A DNA stretch of 21,367 bases from an uncultured Chloroflexota bacterium. GTDB lineage: Bacteria > Chloroflexota > Dehalococcoidia > UBA3495. Where the stretch lies: assembly GCA_913031095.1 (NCBI GenBank), contig CAJWGH010000004.1:1-21367 (forward strand), given 5' to 3'. The notes beneath the pieces were generated by a model. That model saw nothing but the letters and a program-made list of their open reading frames with translations, was not told the origin of the DNA and did no database searches. This document shows, piece after piece, positions 1-7,495 of this stretch. Position numbers and translations under genes: made by a program. The number at the start of each line of letters is the position of its first letter. Position 1 is the stretch's first letter.

Positions 1-1583
1 GTTCGTTCCACTTCGATGTCTTTGATTCCCATCGGGTCGATTCGTGTGGGGTCACTGCCCAATACCACCAGGTCAGCCAGCTTTCCTATCTCGATAGAAC
101 CCTTGATGTTCTCCTCGAATGAAGCGTAGGCGCCATTCAACGTGTACAGCCGCAGTGCTTCCTCGATGGACACCCTCTGGTTGATGCCCCACTCCTTGCC
201 CGTGCTGTCGGTACGGGTCACACAACTCTGAATCCCCAATAGGGGCTCGAAGGGGCCAGGCGGGTAGTCGGTGGCCCCGGTGGAGACCACCCCAGAGTCG
301 ATGAACGACCGCTGGGCGAACATCCATTCAAGCCGCTGCTCACCGTAGTAGCGCATCTTCTCGCCGTGATGATAGACGTAGGTGCAAAACGGTGTCGCGA
401 CCACTCCCATAGCTTTCATCCGGGCCAACAGCTCTGGGTTCACCAGAGTGCAATGCTCGATTCTGTGCCGAGTGTCGGACCGCGGGTGGGCTTTCTGGGC
501 TTTCTCGTAGGCGGACAGCACCATGTCGATGGTCAGGTCACCGTTGGCGTGGATGCACACCTGGAACCCGGCCCGATGCATGTCCATCACTTGCTGTTCG
601 ATCTCGTCTTGCTCCATGGCCAAGATACCGTGGTCGCACATGGAACCTTCGTAGGGTTGGGACAAGTATGCGGTCCGAGTGGCTATGGCGCCATCGGCAA
701 CCATCTTGATACCACCGATACGGAGCATGTCATCACCCAGACCGGACTTGATACCAGCATCGCGTAGCGCTGGAAACTGGGGATACCACATCAGTGCGTA
801 AACCCGGAGGCTCAACTCTCCTGCAGTCTTGCCATCCTGATAGGTCTGAAATTCCTCTGCTGTCACTCTAGCATCGTGGACACTGGTGAGACCTGCCCGG
901 TTGAGCATGTTGCAGATTGTCCTGAGTCCCTCGCGCCGTGTTTCCTCTGTCTCAACGGGTATGAGGCCGAACCTGACATGGTCGATGGCCCGCTCGAAGA
1001 CCATGCCGTTCAGGCGGCCGGTGTCTGGGTCCCGGCCCAGCTTTCCCCCTGGCGGGTCGGGGGTTTCGTCGTTATATCCGGCGGCTTCCAGGCCGGCAGT
1101 GTTCATGTAGAACACATGTCCCGCGCGATGGGCTACCAGAATAGGGAGGTCTTTGGTTACTGCGTCCAAGTCATCACGATAGAGGTGGCGTCCTTCATTA
1201 GATGGGGTCCTATCGGTTTTGGTGTCGTCGAACTTGAACCCCTGCACCCATCCCCCAACTGGCGTTTTGTCCGCCCGCTCCCTCAAACCTGCTTGCACTT
1301 GCTTAAGAGTAGGGACGTCGCAGTCGGCGGCCATCACATGGCGCACGCCACTGTTCAGCACGTGGATGTGGCCGTCTATGAACCCGGGCAGCACCGTTTT
1401 GCCTCCCACGTCCAAAATCTTGGTGCTCGGGCCGATCAATCCCTCGATATCGCCGTTGCTCCCGACCCCGATGAATCTTCCGTGGGCAATGGCCAGAGAC
1501 TCGGCCCTGGGCTGGCTAGTGTTAATGGTCATGATGTTGGCATTCTTGACAACAGTTTCAGCTCTGCCGTTGGTATTGGCCAT
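1..1583 (-). CDS. YtcJ-like amidohydrolase (amidohydrolase family 3), C-terminus cut by window edge
   Basis: I translated this frame by hand. It is open for 527 codons from an ATG at 1583 to the left edge, so the C-terminus is missing. The start is supported by AGGAG six bases upstream. The N-terminus is the small beta-sandwich of metal-dependent hydrolases, followed by LPGFIDGHIHV with a GHIH metal motif at residues 71-74. Further probable metal-site residues are Lys293 in IKMVADGA, His345 in IHANGD, His377 in RIEHC and Asp439 in GATDYP. This order is typical of the YtcJ/NfdA-type TIM-barrel amidohydrolases, which hydrolyse amide or imide bonds in small molecules in the cytoplasm. The substrate cannot be told from sequence. 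The gene is divergent from the flavoenzyme at 1663, with 79 bp between the starts, so the two may share control. About 20-40 residues are probably missing, judging by family length. Confidence 0.9.
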   Translation of the reverse strand, partial: MANTNGRAETVVKNANIMTINTSQPRAESLAIAHGRFIGVGSNGDIEGLIGPSTKILDVGGKTVLPGFIDGHIHVLNSGVRHVMAADCDVPTLKQVQAGLRERADKTPVGGWVQGFKFDDTKTDRTPSNEGRHLYRDDLDAVTKDLPILVAHRAGHVFYMNTAGLEAAGYNDETPDPPGGKLGRDPDTGRLNGMVFERAIDHVRFGLIPVETEETRREGLRTICNMLNRAGLTSVHDARVTAEEFQTYQDGKTAGELSLRVYALMWYPQFPALRDAGIKSGLGDDMLRIGGIKMVADGAIATRTAYLSQPYEGSMCDHGILAMEQDEIEQQVMDMHRAGFQVCIHANGDLTIDMVLSAYEKAQKAHPRSDTRHRIEHCTLVNPELLARMKAMGVVATPFCTYVYHHGEKMRYYGEQRLEWMFAQRSFIDSGVVSTGATDYPPGPFEPLLGIQSCVTRTDSTGKEWGINQRVSIEEALRLYTLNGAYASFEENIKGSIEIGKLADLVVLGSDPTRIDPMGIKDIEVER

Positions 1584-1662
1584 GTTGAACTCCTGAAATC
1601 ACAGGTCGTATCTGGGCGCTGCTGTATGATATGCCAATTCCCGGCTGAAGAGGAGTCTCACG

Positions 1663-3303
1663 ATGACCATTCCAAGCCCCGAACCCAACATGGAGGTAGA
1701 TATCGTTTGCGTGGGATCAGGTATGGGAGCGAGTTGTGCGGCTCTGGCAGCCCAAGCGCAGGGTCTTGAATCCGTCATCCTAGAGAAGTCGGACAGGTTC
1801 GGCGGAGGGACTGCGTATTCCTATGGAATTGTTTGGGTTGGCGGAAATCACCTAGCCGAAGCCATGGGAATCCAAGACTCCAAAGAAGCGGCTTACGAGT
1901 ATCTTCATCATCTGGCCGCTGGGCATGAGATTGAGACTAACCTGCGGACCTACATCGATAAATCGCCCGAGGCCCTAAGATTCTTCTGCGATGATGTTGG
2001 AATTCCCTTCTACGTGGTTCCCGGCTTTCCTGATTATTTCCAAGGGATGGCCCGTGGTTCTCTGAGCGAAGGCCGAAATTTACAAGTCAGACCATTCGAG
2101 TCAAAGTCCCTAGGGGAATGGCATGGGCTTCTAAGGGCTGCCCCTGCCGTTACACATCGAGCCACCCTCGATGAAGTGACCAGTTGGGGCGGTAGGGCCC
2201 AGCCGCATAACTGGGACCGTGCGTTGATAGGGGAACGTATGCAAAATGACGTTCGGACCTTTGGCGCTGGGCTGAGCGGTCACTTGATGAGTGCAGTGCT
2301 GGGCCGGGAAATCCCATTCCATCTTGAGACACCGGTGCAGTCACTTTCCGTAGAAGCCGGACGAGTCGCCGGAGTTACAGCTCGGCGAGACGGCATTGAG
2401 TTCAACATCAAGGCCCGTAAAGGAGTCATCCTCGCCACTGGTCACAATCTCAGGAACGAATCACTGACCAAGCGGTTCAGTGAGCTACATGCAACACAGT
2501 CACTGCTCCCGCACAGTGTGGATGGTGACGCAATAACTATTGCCGGAGAGATCGGCGCGGCAGTCAGCTCCAAACCGGCGTTCCAGCAGGACCTTCTCTA
2601 CACCATCCCAGGGGAAGACCACTATGGAACGCCTTTGTACCGAGGTGTCACCAACAACGAATCTGGGTTTCCTCACAGCATACTGGTAAACCTAGATGGC
2701 AAACGTTTCGCCGACGAGTCCGTTGGTCAACAGGTCGGCGCGACACTACGCAACTTCGACGTCCGGCAGCACCGCTACACTAATGTGCCTTGTTTCATGG
2801 TCTTCGATCAGACCTACTTGGACAAATATGGACTAGGCAGCATTCAACCGCGCCAGAAAGCGCCCGATTGGCTGATTAGAAATCAGACCATCAAGGGACT
2901 GGCCCAGGTATTGGGCGTCAACAGAGAGGGGCTGACGAAGACTATCCAGCGCTTCAACCGGTTCGCAGCAGCAGGAAAAGATTTAGACTTTGGCCGGGGC
3001 GAGTTCCCATTCGCCAATTCAGTAAGCGGCGACCTTACTCGTGAGCCCAACCCAAATTTGGGACCACTCAACAAGCCGCCGTATTACGGCCTACCGTTGG
3101 AGCTTGCGGCCACAAATTTGAGCGGCCTCATGACCAACGAGTCCGCCCAGGTGATGCATCTGCGAGGCTACGCTATCCCCGGACTCTACGCGTGTGGCAG
3201 CACCAGCGCCCACTATTATGGGATAGGTTACCAAGCGGGCTGTGAGCTTGGCGGTGCAATGACCTTCGGATACCTGGCGGCCAGGCACGCGGCAGGAGCG
3301 TAG
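1663..3303 (+). CDS. FAD-dependent oxidoreductase, FAD_binding_2 / fumarate reductase-flavoprotein family
   Basis: This is a 546-residue flavoprotein. The N-terminal Rossmann segment VDIVCVGSGMGAS (residues 12-24) ends its second strand in Glu41, which should bind the adenosine ribose. GGGTAYSYG follows at about residues 47-55. A second FAD segment, GVILATGHN, lies near residue 254. The C-terminal FAD cap, GLYACGSTSAHYYGIGYQAG, starts near residue 507. This layout matches soluble fumarate reductase, 3-ketosteroid-1-dehydrogenase and tricarballylate dehydrogenase relatives, which oxidise or reduce a C-C bond in a small acid or ring substrate. There is no signal peptide, so it is probably cytoplasmic. 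The ATG at 1663 has GAGGAG eight bases upstream. A TATGAT at 1625-1630 could be its -10 element but has no good -35. The substrate is unknown. The divergent amidohydrolase suggests a shared catabolic route, which is inference. Confidence 0.9.
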   Translation: MTIPSPEPNMEVDIVCVGSGMGASCAALAAQAQGLESVILEKSDRFGGGTAYSYGIVWVGGNHLAEAMGIQDSKEAAYEYLHHLAAGHEIETNLRTYIDKSPEALRFFCDDVGIPFYVVPGFPDYFQGMARGSLSEGRNLQVRPFESKSLGEWHGLLRAAPAVTHRATLDEVTSWGGRAQPHNWDRALIGERMQNDVRTFGAGLSGHLMSAVLGREIPFHLETPVQSLSVEAGRVAGVTARRDGIEFNIKARKGVILATGHNLRNESLTKRFSELHATQSLLPHSVDGDAITIAGEIGAAVSSKPAFQQDLLYTIPGEDHYGTPLYRGVTNNESGFPHSILVNLDGKRFADESVGQQVGATLRNFDVRQHRYTNVPCFMVFDQTYLDKYGLGSIQPRQKAPDWLIRNQTIKGLAQVLGVNREGLTKTIQRFNRFAAAGKDLDFGRGEFPFANSVSGDLTREPNPNLGPLNKPPYYGLPLELAATNLSGLMTNESAQVMHLRGYAIPGLYACGSTSAHYYGIGYQAGCELGGAMTFGYLAARHAAGA

Positions 3304-3462
3304 TCAATGGAGAAGAAACCGGTGACCAAATCGAGCACCATGTGCGTCATTCAATCGTCCTATTTCCTAAACAACCCAACGGATCGGCACACGAGCCAAT
3401 AATTTATACCTCACCTTTAGGGTAATCCTGGATGCGGGCAGATCAAAATCAAGGCTTCCCAT

Positions 3463-3894
3463 TCAGGCCGGTTGGTCCTGCATCCAAGCCAAGTACCGCT
3501 GGAGTATCAACATCGCAGCCGTCTCATCTACCGATGCTCGGTCTCTGGAGGGCTGGACTCCAGATTCACGCAGCAGCCCTTCAGCTTCGACGCTTGTGAA
3601 CCGCTCGTCCATCTGGTAGATAGCTATGTTCGTTTCTTTCTTCAGGGCGCGGATGAAGCCTTGGGCTAGTTTGGCGGAGGCGCCGGTCCCGCCATCGACC
3701 ATATAAGGGATGCCAACGACTATTCCTTCTGCCCGGTGGTCTTTGGCAAAAGAGATGACCTGCCTAACGTCTTGAACCAATTTGCTTCGGACGATGTGAC
3801 CAGCAGGCAAGGCCATACCTCGGGAGCCGCTAGCCGCGAGGCCGATACGGACTTCGCCAAGGTCTAGCGCTATCAGCTTCTGCTCTAGGGACAT
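3463..3894 (-). CDS. ruvX: Putative pre-16S rRNA nuclease / Holliday junction resolvase-like YqgF
   Basis: This 143-residue protein is of normal length for the family. It has the RNase H-like features of YqgF/RuvX: LDLGEVRIGLA at residues 10-20 with the first acidic residue Asp11, VVGIPYMVDGG in the middle, DERFTSVEAE near residue 97 with the second acidic pair, and DETAAMLILQRYL near the C-terminus with the last conserved Asp. In E. coli the family member processes the 5' end of 16S rRNA. A Holliday-junction role was proposed earlier. Its start lies 7 bp after the alaS stop on the same strand, a common bacterial pairing, so it is probably translated from the alaS transcript. No strong Shine-Dalgarno is visible, which fits translational coupling. 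It converges on the flavoprotein gene across 159 bp with no clear terminator. Confidence 0.95.
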   Translation of the reverse strand: MSLEQKLIALDLGEVRIGLAASGSRGMALPAGHIVRSKLVQDVRQVISFAKDHRAEGIVVGIPYMVDGGTGASAKLAQGFIRALKKETNIAIYQMDERFTSVEAEGLLRESGVQPSRDRASVDETAAMLILQRYLAWMQDQPA

Positions 3895-3901
3895 GTCGGT
3901 A

Positions 3902-6787
3902 TTAGGAGAGACATTGGCGCACCAAGGCCGGCACGCCGCCTAGAGCTTCATCGATTTTCTCAGGTTGTTTGCCGCCGGCCTGGGCCATCTCTGGCCGCCC
4001 GCCACCACCGCCACCCATGACCTTGGCGGTGTCCCGAGCTATGTTACCGGCATGGAGTCCGCGTTCCACCAGGTCTGAGGTGACCATGGTGACGAGTATG
4101 GGATTGCCATCGATAACCGCCGCCAACGCCACAACGACGCTTCCCAGTTTGTCCTTGAGGAAATCTCCTATCTCGCGCATACCGTCGGCGCCGGCGGCTG
4201 ATGTCCGCCCAGCCACTAACTTAACACCATCGATGTCTTGAATCTTGTCCAACAGAGCTTCGGCCTCGCCACGCAGTGAGATCTTCTGGAATCCTTCCAA
4301 CTGCTTCTTAAGGTCTTCGTTCTCCTGCATGAAGCTGTCCAGCCGGGATTCAAGATCGAAAACCGATGTCTGCAGCTTCTGAGACATGGATTCCAGACGG
4401 TCTGTCTGCTGGACGAACAGTTCTTCCGCGGCACGTCCGGTCACGGCCTCGATCCGACGCATCCCGCCGCCGATGCTGGATTCTCCTAGCACCACCAAGG
4501 TGCCGACTTGGCCGGTGTTGGAAACGTGGGTGCCACCACAAACTTCGACGCTGAATGCGTCTTCTATTGAAGTGGGTTCTGGTGCCATGCTCACCACCCT
4601 GACAACATCGCCGTAGCGGTCACCAAAGAAGGCCAAAGCGCCTTCCCGTACCGCTTCGCTGTAGCTGGTCTCATGGGAGGTGACGGCGAGGTTTCCCCGA
4701 ACTTTTTCATTGGCTAGGGACTGGACCGACAAAAGCTCGTCCCGTGTGAGGGCACTGACGTGGCTGAAGTCGAAGCGCAGCCGATCCGGCGCCACGAGCG
4801 AACCAGCTTGTCTAACGTGGGCGCCCAGCACCGAGCGCAAGGCTGCGTGAAGGATGTGGGTGCCGCTGTGGTTTCGGGATGAGTCCAAACGCCTAGTCAA
4901 CGCTACAGCGGCTGTGACCGCCTCGCCAACCGATATTTCACCCTTCTGGATTGTCCCGCGCTGGACAATCAGTCCGGCTACTGGGCTCTGGGTATCTTCC
5001 ACCGCGACTACGCCGTTGGGGCCACTGATGGTGCCATGGTCACCCAACTGTCCACCGCCCTCTGCATAGAAAGGGGACCGGCTGATGATCACTTCCACTT
5101 GCTGTCCCTGCACGGCATGGTCAACAGAAAGCCCGCCAGACAGGATAGCCGCGATTTTCGAGTCCTGTTCAGTCAGGCTATAGCCAACGAATTCGCTGGA
5201 CCCGACCCCTAGTTCGGCGTAAGAAACCTGCATATCCATGCCGCCGGAGAAGGAACCCGAAGACCGGGATTGTTCCCGTTGGACCGCCATCTCCCGCTCG
5301 AAGCCGTCCATGTCCACTTGCAACCCGTGCTCTTTTGCAATCTCAGCGGTTAGCTCCGGAGGGAAACCGTAGGTGTCGTAGAGGACGAAGGTCTCTGCAT
5401 CGGATAAGGTTCCAATAAACTCTCTCTGCTCTTTCAAGCCTTTCGGTAGTCCAGTTTTGAGAGCTTCACCGACGATTTCCAACGTTCCATGAGATGCAGC
5501 AGTCGCAATCTCTTCTAGTGTAAGAGCCGAGTCTATAGCGGCAACATCCAGGTTGCCCATCCTAGAATCGGCAAGGAGCAGTTTGCGTACTGGGATGAAC
5601 CCTTCTTCCAAAAGCGGGAGCCCGGTTTGGATCGCCTCGGCGAACCTCTCTTCCTCAAGGCTTATCACCCGCTGGATAAACTCGTGGTTTTCTGACAGTT
5701 CTTTATAGACGCCGCTGAATTGAGGGATCGTCTCTTCCACTACTTTGGTCAGGAACGGCTCGTTCAGACCCAACTGGCGTCCATACCGGATGGCCCTGCG
5801 GATAACACGGCGCAGCACATAGCCTCGGCCTTCGTTGCCAGGTACTACACCGTCGCCAATCAGGAAAGCTGCGGCTCGAGCGTGCTCAACCACCACCCGC
5901 ATGGCGTAATCGGTGTCGGTATCCGAGCCGTAGGTTTTACCGGTCAGTTGACTGACACGATTAATTATGGGAGCGAACAGGTCGGTCTCGTATATGTTCT
6001 GTTTGCCCTGTAGGATGACCATCGCCCGCTCCAGACCCATGCCGGTGTCGACGGATGGGGCAGGCAACGGCGTGCGGATGCCTTCGCTGTCCTGGTAGAA
6101 CTGCATGAACACCAGGTTCCACAGCTCTACAAACCGTTCGCAATCGCAGTTGGGGTGGCAGCCGTCAATCGGCAAGGTCTCGTCAGTTTCCAATTCTTTT
6201 CGGAATTGGGCGGTCAGGTCTTCTGGCAGTTTCATTCGGCCGGAGTGGCAGCCCTTGTCCGCGCCGCCGTCGTAATGGACCTCAGAACAGGGGCCGGTGG
6301 GTCCTTCATTTCCGGCGGGTCCCCACCAGTTGTCTTTGTTCCCATACCGGTAGATACGCTCGACTGGGACTCCTACCTGGTCACGCCAGATAGCGAAGGC
6401 TTCTTCATCGTCCAGGTGGATAGTGACGAAGAGTCTTTCCGGCTTGAGCTCGAACAACTCAGTCACCAATTCCCAACAGAAGCCGACTGCGCCTTCTTTG
6501 AAATAATCCCCAATGCTGAAGTTCCCCAGCATTTCAAAGAAAGTAAGGTGCTTGTGGTCGCCGACCTCATCTATGTCCGTGGTCCTGAAACTCTTTTGGC
6601 TGCTGGTGAGGCGCTTCGAGGGCGGCGTCTGCTCACCCATGAAGAAGGGCTTGAACGGGACCATACCGGCGCTGGTGAAAAGCAAGGTCGGGTCGCCGGC
6701 GGGTATCAACGAAGCAGAGGGCATGTGCTGGTGGCCCTTGCTCTCAAAAAACTTAATGAAAGAATCTCTTATCTGGTCGCCGTTCAT
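3902..6787 (-). CDS. alaS: Alanyl-tRNA synthetase
   Basis: This 961-residue class II synthetase charges tRNA-Ala. The aminoacylation domain begins at Met1 with FIKFFESKGHQHMPSASL and contains RTTDIDEVGDHKHLTFFEMLGNFS and VDTGMGLERA. The editing domain keeps all metal ligands: HSGTH (His near 638 and 642) and CGGTH (Cys near 749 with its His). A coiled region follows, then the glycine-rich C-Ala domain with GGGGGGRPEMAQAGG. It is longer than the roughly 870-880 residues usual for bacteria. The extra length includes a segment at about residues 177-215, before CDCERF, and a larger one at about 395-463, before TFVLYDTYGFP. The ATG at 6787 is preceded by AAGGGA. A promoter lies about 130 bp upstream. 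No T-box motif was recognised in the leader. ruvX follows 7 bp downstream. Confidence 0.98.
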   Translation of the reverse strand: MNGDQIRDSFIKFFESKGHQHMPSASLIPAGDPTLLFTSAGMVPFKPFFMGEQTPPSKRLTSSQKSFRTTDIDEVGDHKHLTFFEMLGNFSIGDYFKEGAVGFCWELVTELFELKPERLFVTIHLDDEEAFAIWRDQVGVPVERIYRYGNKDNWWGPAGNEGPTGPCSEVHYDGGADKGCHSGRMKLPEDLTAQFRKELETDETLPIDGCHPNCDCERFVELWNLVFMQFYQDSEGIRTPLPAPSVDTGMGLERAMVILQGKQNIYETDLFAPIINRVSQLTGKTYGSDTDTDYAMRVVVEHARAAAFLIGDGVVPGNEGRGYVLRRVIRRAIRYGRQLGLNEPFLTKVVEETIPQFSGVYKELSENHEFIQRVISLEEERFAEAIQTGLPLLEEGFIPVRKLLLADSRMGNLDVAAIDSALTLEEIATAASHGTLEIVGEALKTGLPKGLKEQREFIGTLSDAETFVLYDTYGFPPELTAEIAKEHGLQVDMDGFEREMAVQREQSRSSGSFSGGMDMQVSYAELGVGSSEFVGYSLTEQDSKIAAILSGGLSVDHAVQGQQVEVIISRSPFYAEGGGQLGDHGTISGPNGVVAVEDTQSPVAGLIVQRGTIQKGEISVGEAVTAAVALTRRLDSSRNHSGTHILHAALRSVLGAHVRQAGSLVAPDRLRFDFSHVSALTRDELLSVQSLANEKVRGNLAVTSHETSYSEAVREGALAFFGDRYGDVVRVVSMAPEPTSIEDAFSVEVCGGTHVSNTGQVGTLVVLGESSIGGGMRRIEAVTGRAAEELFVQQTDRLESMSQKLQTSVFDLESRLDSFMQENEDLKKQLEGFQKISLRGEAEALLDKIQDIDGVKLVAGRTSAAGADGMREIGDFLKDKLGSVVVALAAVIDGNPILVTMVTSDLVERGLHAGNIARDTAKVMGGGGGGRPEMAQAGGKQPEKIDEALGGVPALVRQCLS

Positions 6788-6921
6788 TGTTTTCCCTTGG
6801 GGTTTCCTTCTGGTATTTCTTCAGTTATTGTCGGCGAGATTTTCTGGAGTTCCAAACCCCTGGTCCGTCGAAATGTTGCTTAGAACGTTACGAAATTCGC
6901 CTTTTTAAGGGGCCGGATTGA

Positions 6922-6950
6922 ATTGTATTTGACCAGGCATGGGCAGTCAA
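6922..6950 (-). promoter_or_regulatory. Sigma70-type promoter for alaS-ruvX
   Basis: On the minus strand TTGACT (6945-6950) and TACAAT (6922-6927) are separated by exactly 17 bp. Each hexamer differs from consensus at one position. Transcription would start near 6915 and give a leader of about 128 nt before the alaS ATG. Confidence 0.7.
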
Positions 6951-7030
6951 CGGCTATCGCCGTTACCGGTACCGGGCTTGAGAGGTTTGAAAGGCTACCG
7001 AATATTGGTTTTAGGTCAGCATTTACTCGC

Positions 7031-7059
7031 TTGACCAAAGTGGTTGACCTCCGTAACAT
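7031..7059 (+). promoter_or_regulatory. Candidate sigma70-type promoter for the SWIM-protein gene
   Basis: TTGACC (7031-7036) and TAACAT (7054-7059) are separated by 17 bp. They lie about 65 bp before the ATG at 7125. A second TTGACC at 7044-7049 falls inside the spacer and could be a repeat bound by a regulator, or chance. Confidence 0.5.
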
Positions 7060-7124
7060 TTATTCGACGGACGCGAATTATGTCATGTCGAACGTGTCGA
7101 CTGTCTGTGCAGTAGGAGGTGTCG

Positions 7125-7379
7125 ATGGACTCCAGCATTATCGGTAAGATAGAGAAAGCCAAACAATACGCAGAAGAGAAAGACCGAGTAAACATCACGA
7201 GTTTCGCCGCCATATTCAAGGGGAATCATAACCAATACGCCGTACGGTTTGAAGACGGTGCGTGGCGCTGCGAATGTCACTTTTTCGCCACCAGGGAAGT
7301 CTGCAGCCACACCATGGCGCTACAACGTATTCTCGACCAGATGATAATAGAGCAACCAGAGCCGGCACGCACAACGTAA
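7125..7379 (+). CDS. Small SWIM zinc-finger protein
   Basis: This is an 84-residue protein. I chose the ATG at 7125 because a perfect AGGAGG (7114-7119) lies five bases upstream. A GTG six bases earlier overlaps that Shine-Dalgarno. The N-terminal half is a charged helix (IIGKIEKAKQYAEEKDRVNI). It is followed by a beta segment, FAAIFKGNHNQYAVRFEDGAW, broken here as FAAIFKGNHNQ and YAVRFEDGAW. The zinc motif is C-x-C-x8-C-x-H, formed by CEC, then VCSH and HTMALQRIL. That is the SWIM signature CxCx(n)CxH. Nothing follows except a short acidic tail, so the protein is essentially a bare SWIM domain. SWIM domains are known in SWI2/SNF2 ATPases, plant MULE transposases and RecA-linked Sws1 proteins, where they bind DNA or protein. 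It has its own promoter and terminator. Its function is unknown; a nucleic-acid or partner-protein binding role is inference. Confidence 0.88.
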   Translation: MDSSIIGKIEKAKQYAEEKDRVNITSFAAIFKGNHNQYAVRFEDGAWRCECHFFATREVCSHTMALQRILDQMIIEQPEPARTT

Positions 7380-7398
7380 ACCAGCTGGCCAACGAAAT

Positions 7399-7435
7399 AA
7401 AAAATGACCTCCTCACTCCGAGAAGGTCATTTTTT
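7399..7435 (+). terminator. Intrinsic terminator after the SWIM-protein gene
   Basis: The arm AAAAAATGACCT (7399-7410) and its perfect complement AGGTCATTTTTT (7424-7435) form a 12-bp stem with a 13-nt loop. It ends in a run of T. It lies about 20 bp after the stop codon. The A-rich 5' arm makes it potentially bidirectional, but there is no minus-strand gene arriving from the right. Confidence 0.9.
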
Positions 7436-7449
7436 TGATTTGCAAACGC

Positions 7450-7478
7450 TTGGCACCCCGGTTTATCGCTGTTAATAT
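7450..7478 (+). promoter_or_regulatory. Promoter for the MFS exporter gene
   Basis: TTGGCA (7450-7455) and TAATAT (7473-7478) are separated by exactly 17 bp, directly after the terminator. Transcription would begin near 7485, only about 11 nt before the ATG at 7496. Confidence 0.65.
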
Positions 7479-7495
7479 TTGGCCGGCTCCGGAAT

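Larger units (their letters stand above)
6788..7124. other. Divergent intergenic region between alaS and the SWIM-protein gene
   Basis: This 337-bp stretch has no convincing gene. It holds the alaS promoter (minus strand, 6922-6950) with an alaS leader of about 130 nt, and a candidate promoter for the SWIM gene (plus strand, 7031-7059). A perfect 10-bp palindrome, CCGGTACCGG, sits at 6966-6975 between them. TTGACC occurs twice, 13 bp apart, at 7031 and 7044. A short plus-strand frame beginning near 6923 overlaps these signals and resembles no known protein. Confidence 0.6.

Noticed and set aside
366..1769. Long plus-strand open frames (366-767, 876-1769, 1219-1596)
   Set aside because: They lie opposite the amidohydrolase frame, which is open to the edge and carries clear motifs. 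Their translations resemble no protein.
6155..6883. 242-codon plus-strand frame opposite alaS
   Set aside because: It is antisense to the conserved aminoacylation domain of AlaS and has no recognisable domain or ribosome site.
6788..6915. T-box or other riboswitch in the alaS leader
   Set aside because: The leader is about 128 nt and I see no T-box consensus or antiterminator/terminator pair in it.
6923..7147. Short plus-strand frame between alaS and the SWIM gene
   Set aside because: It overlaps the promoters of both flanking genes and the start of the SWIM gene. Its composition is not protein-like.
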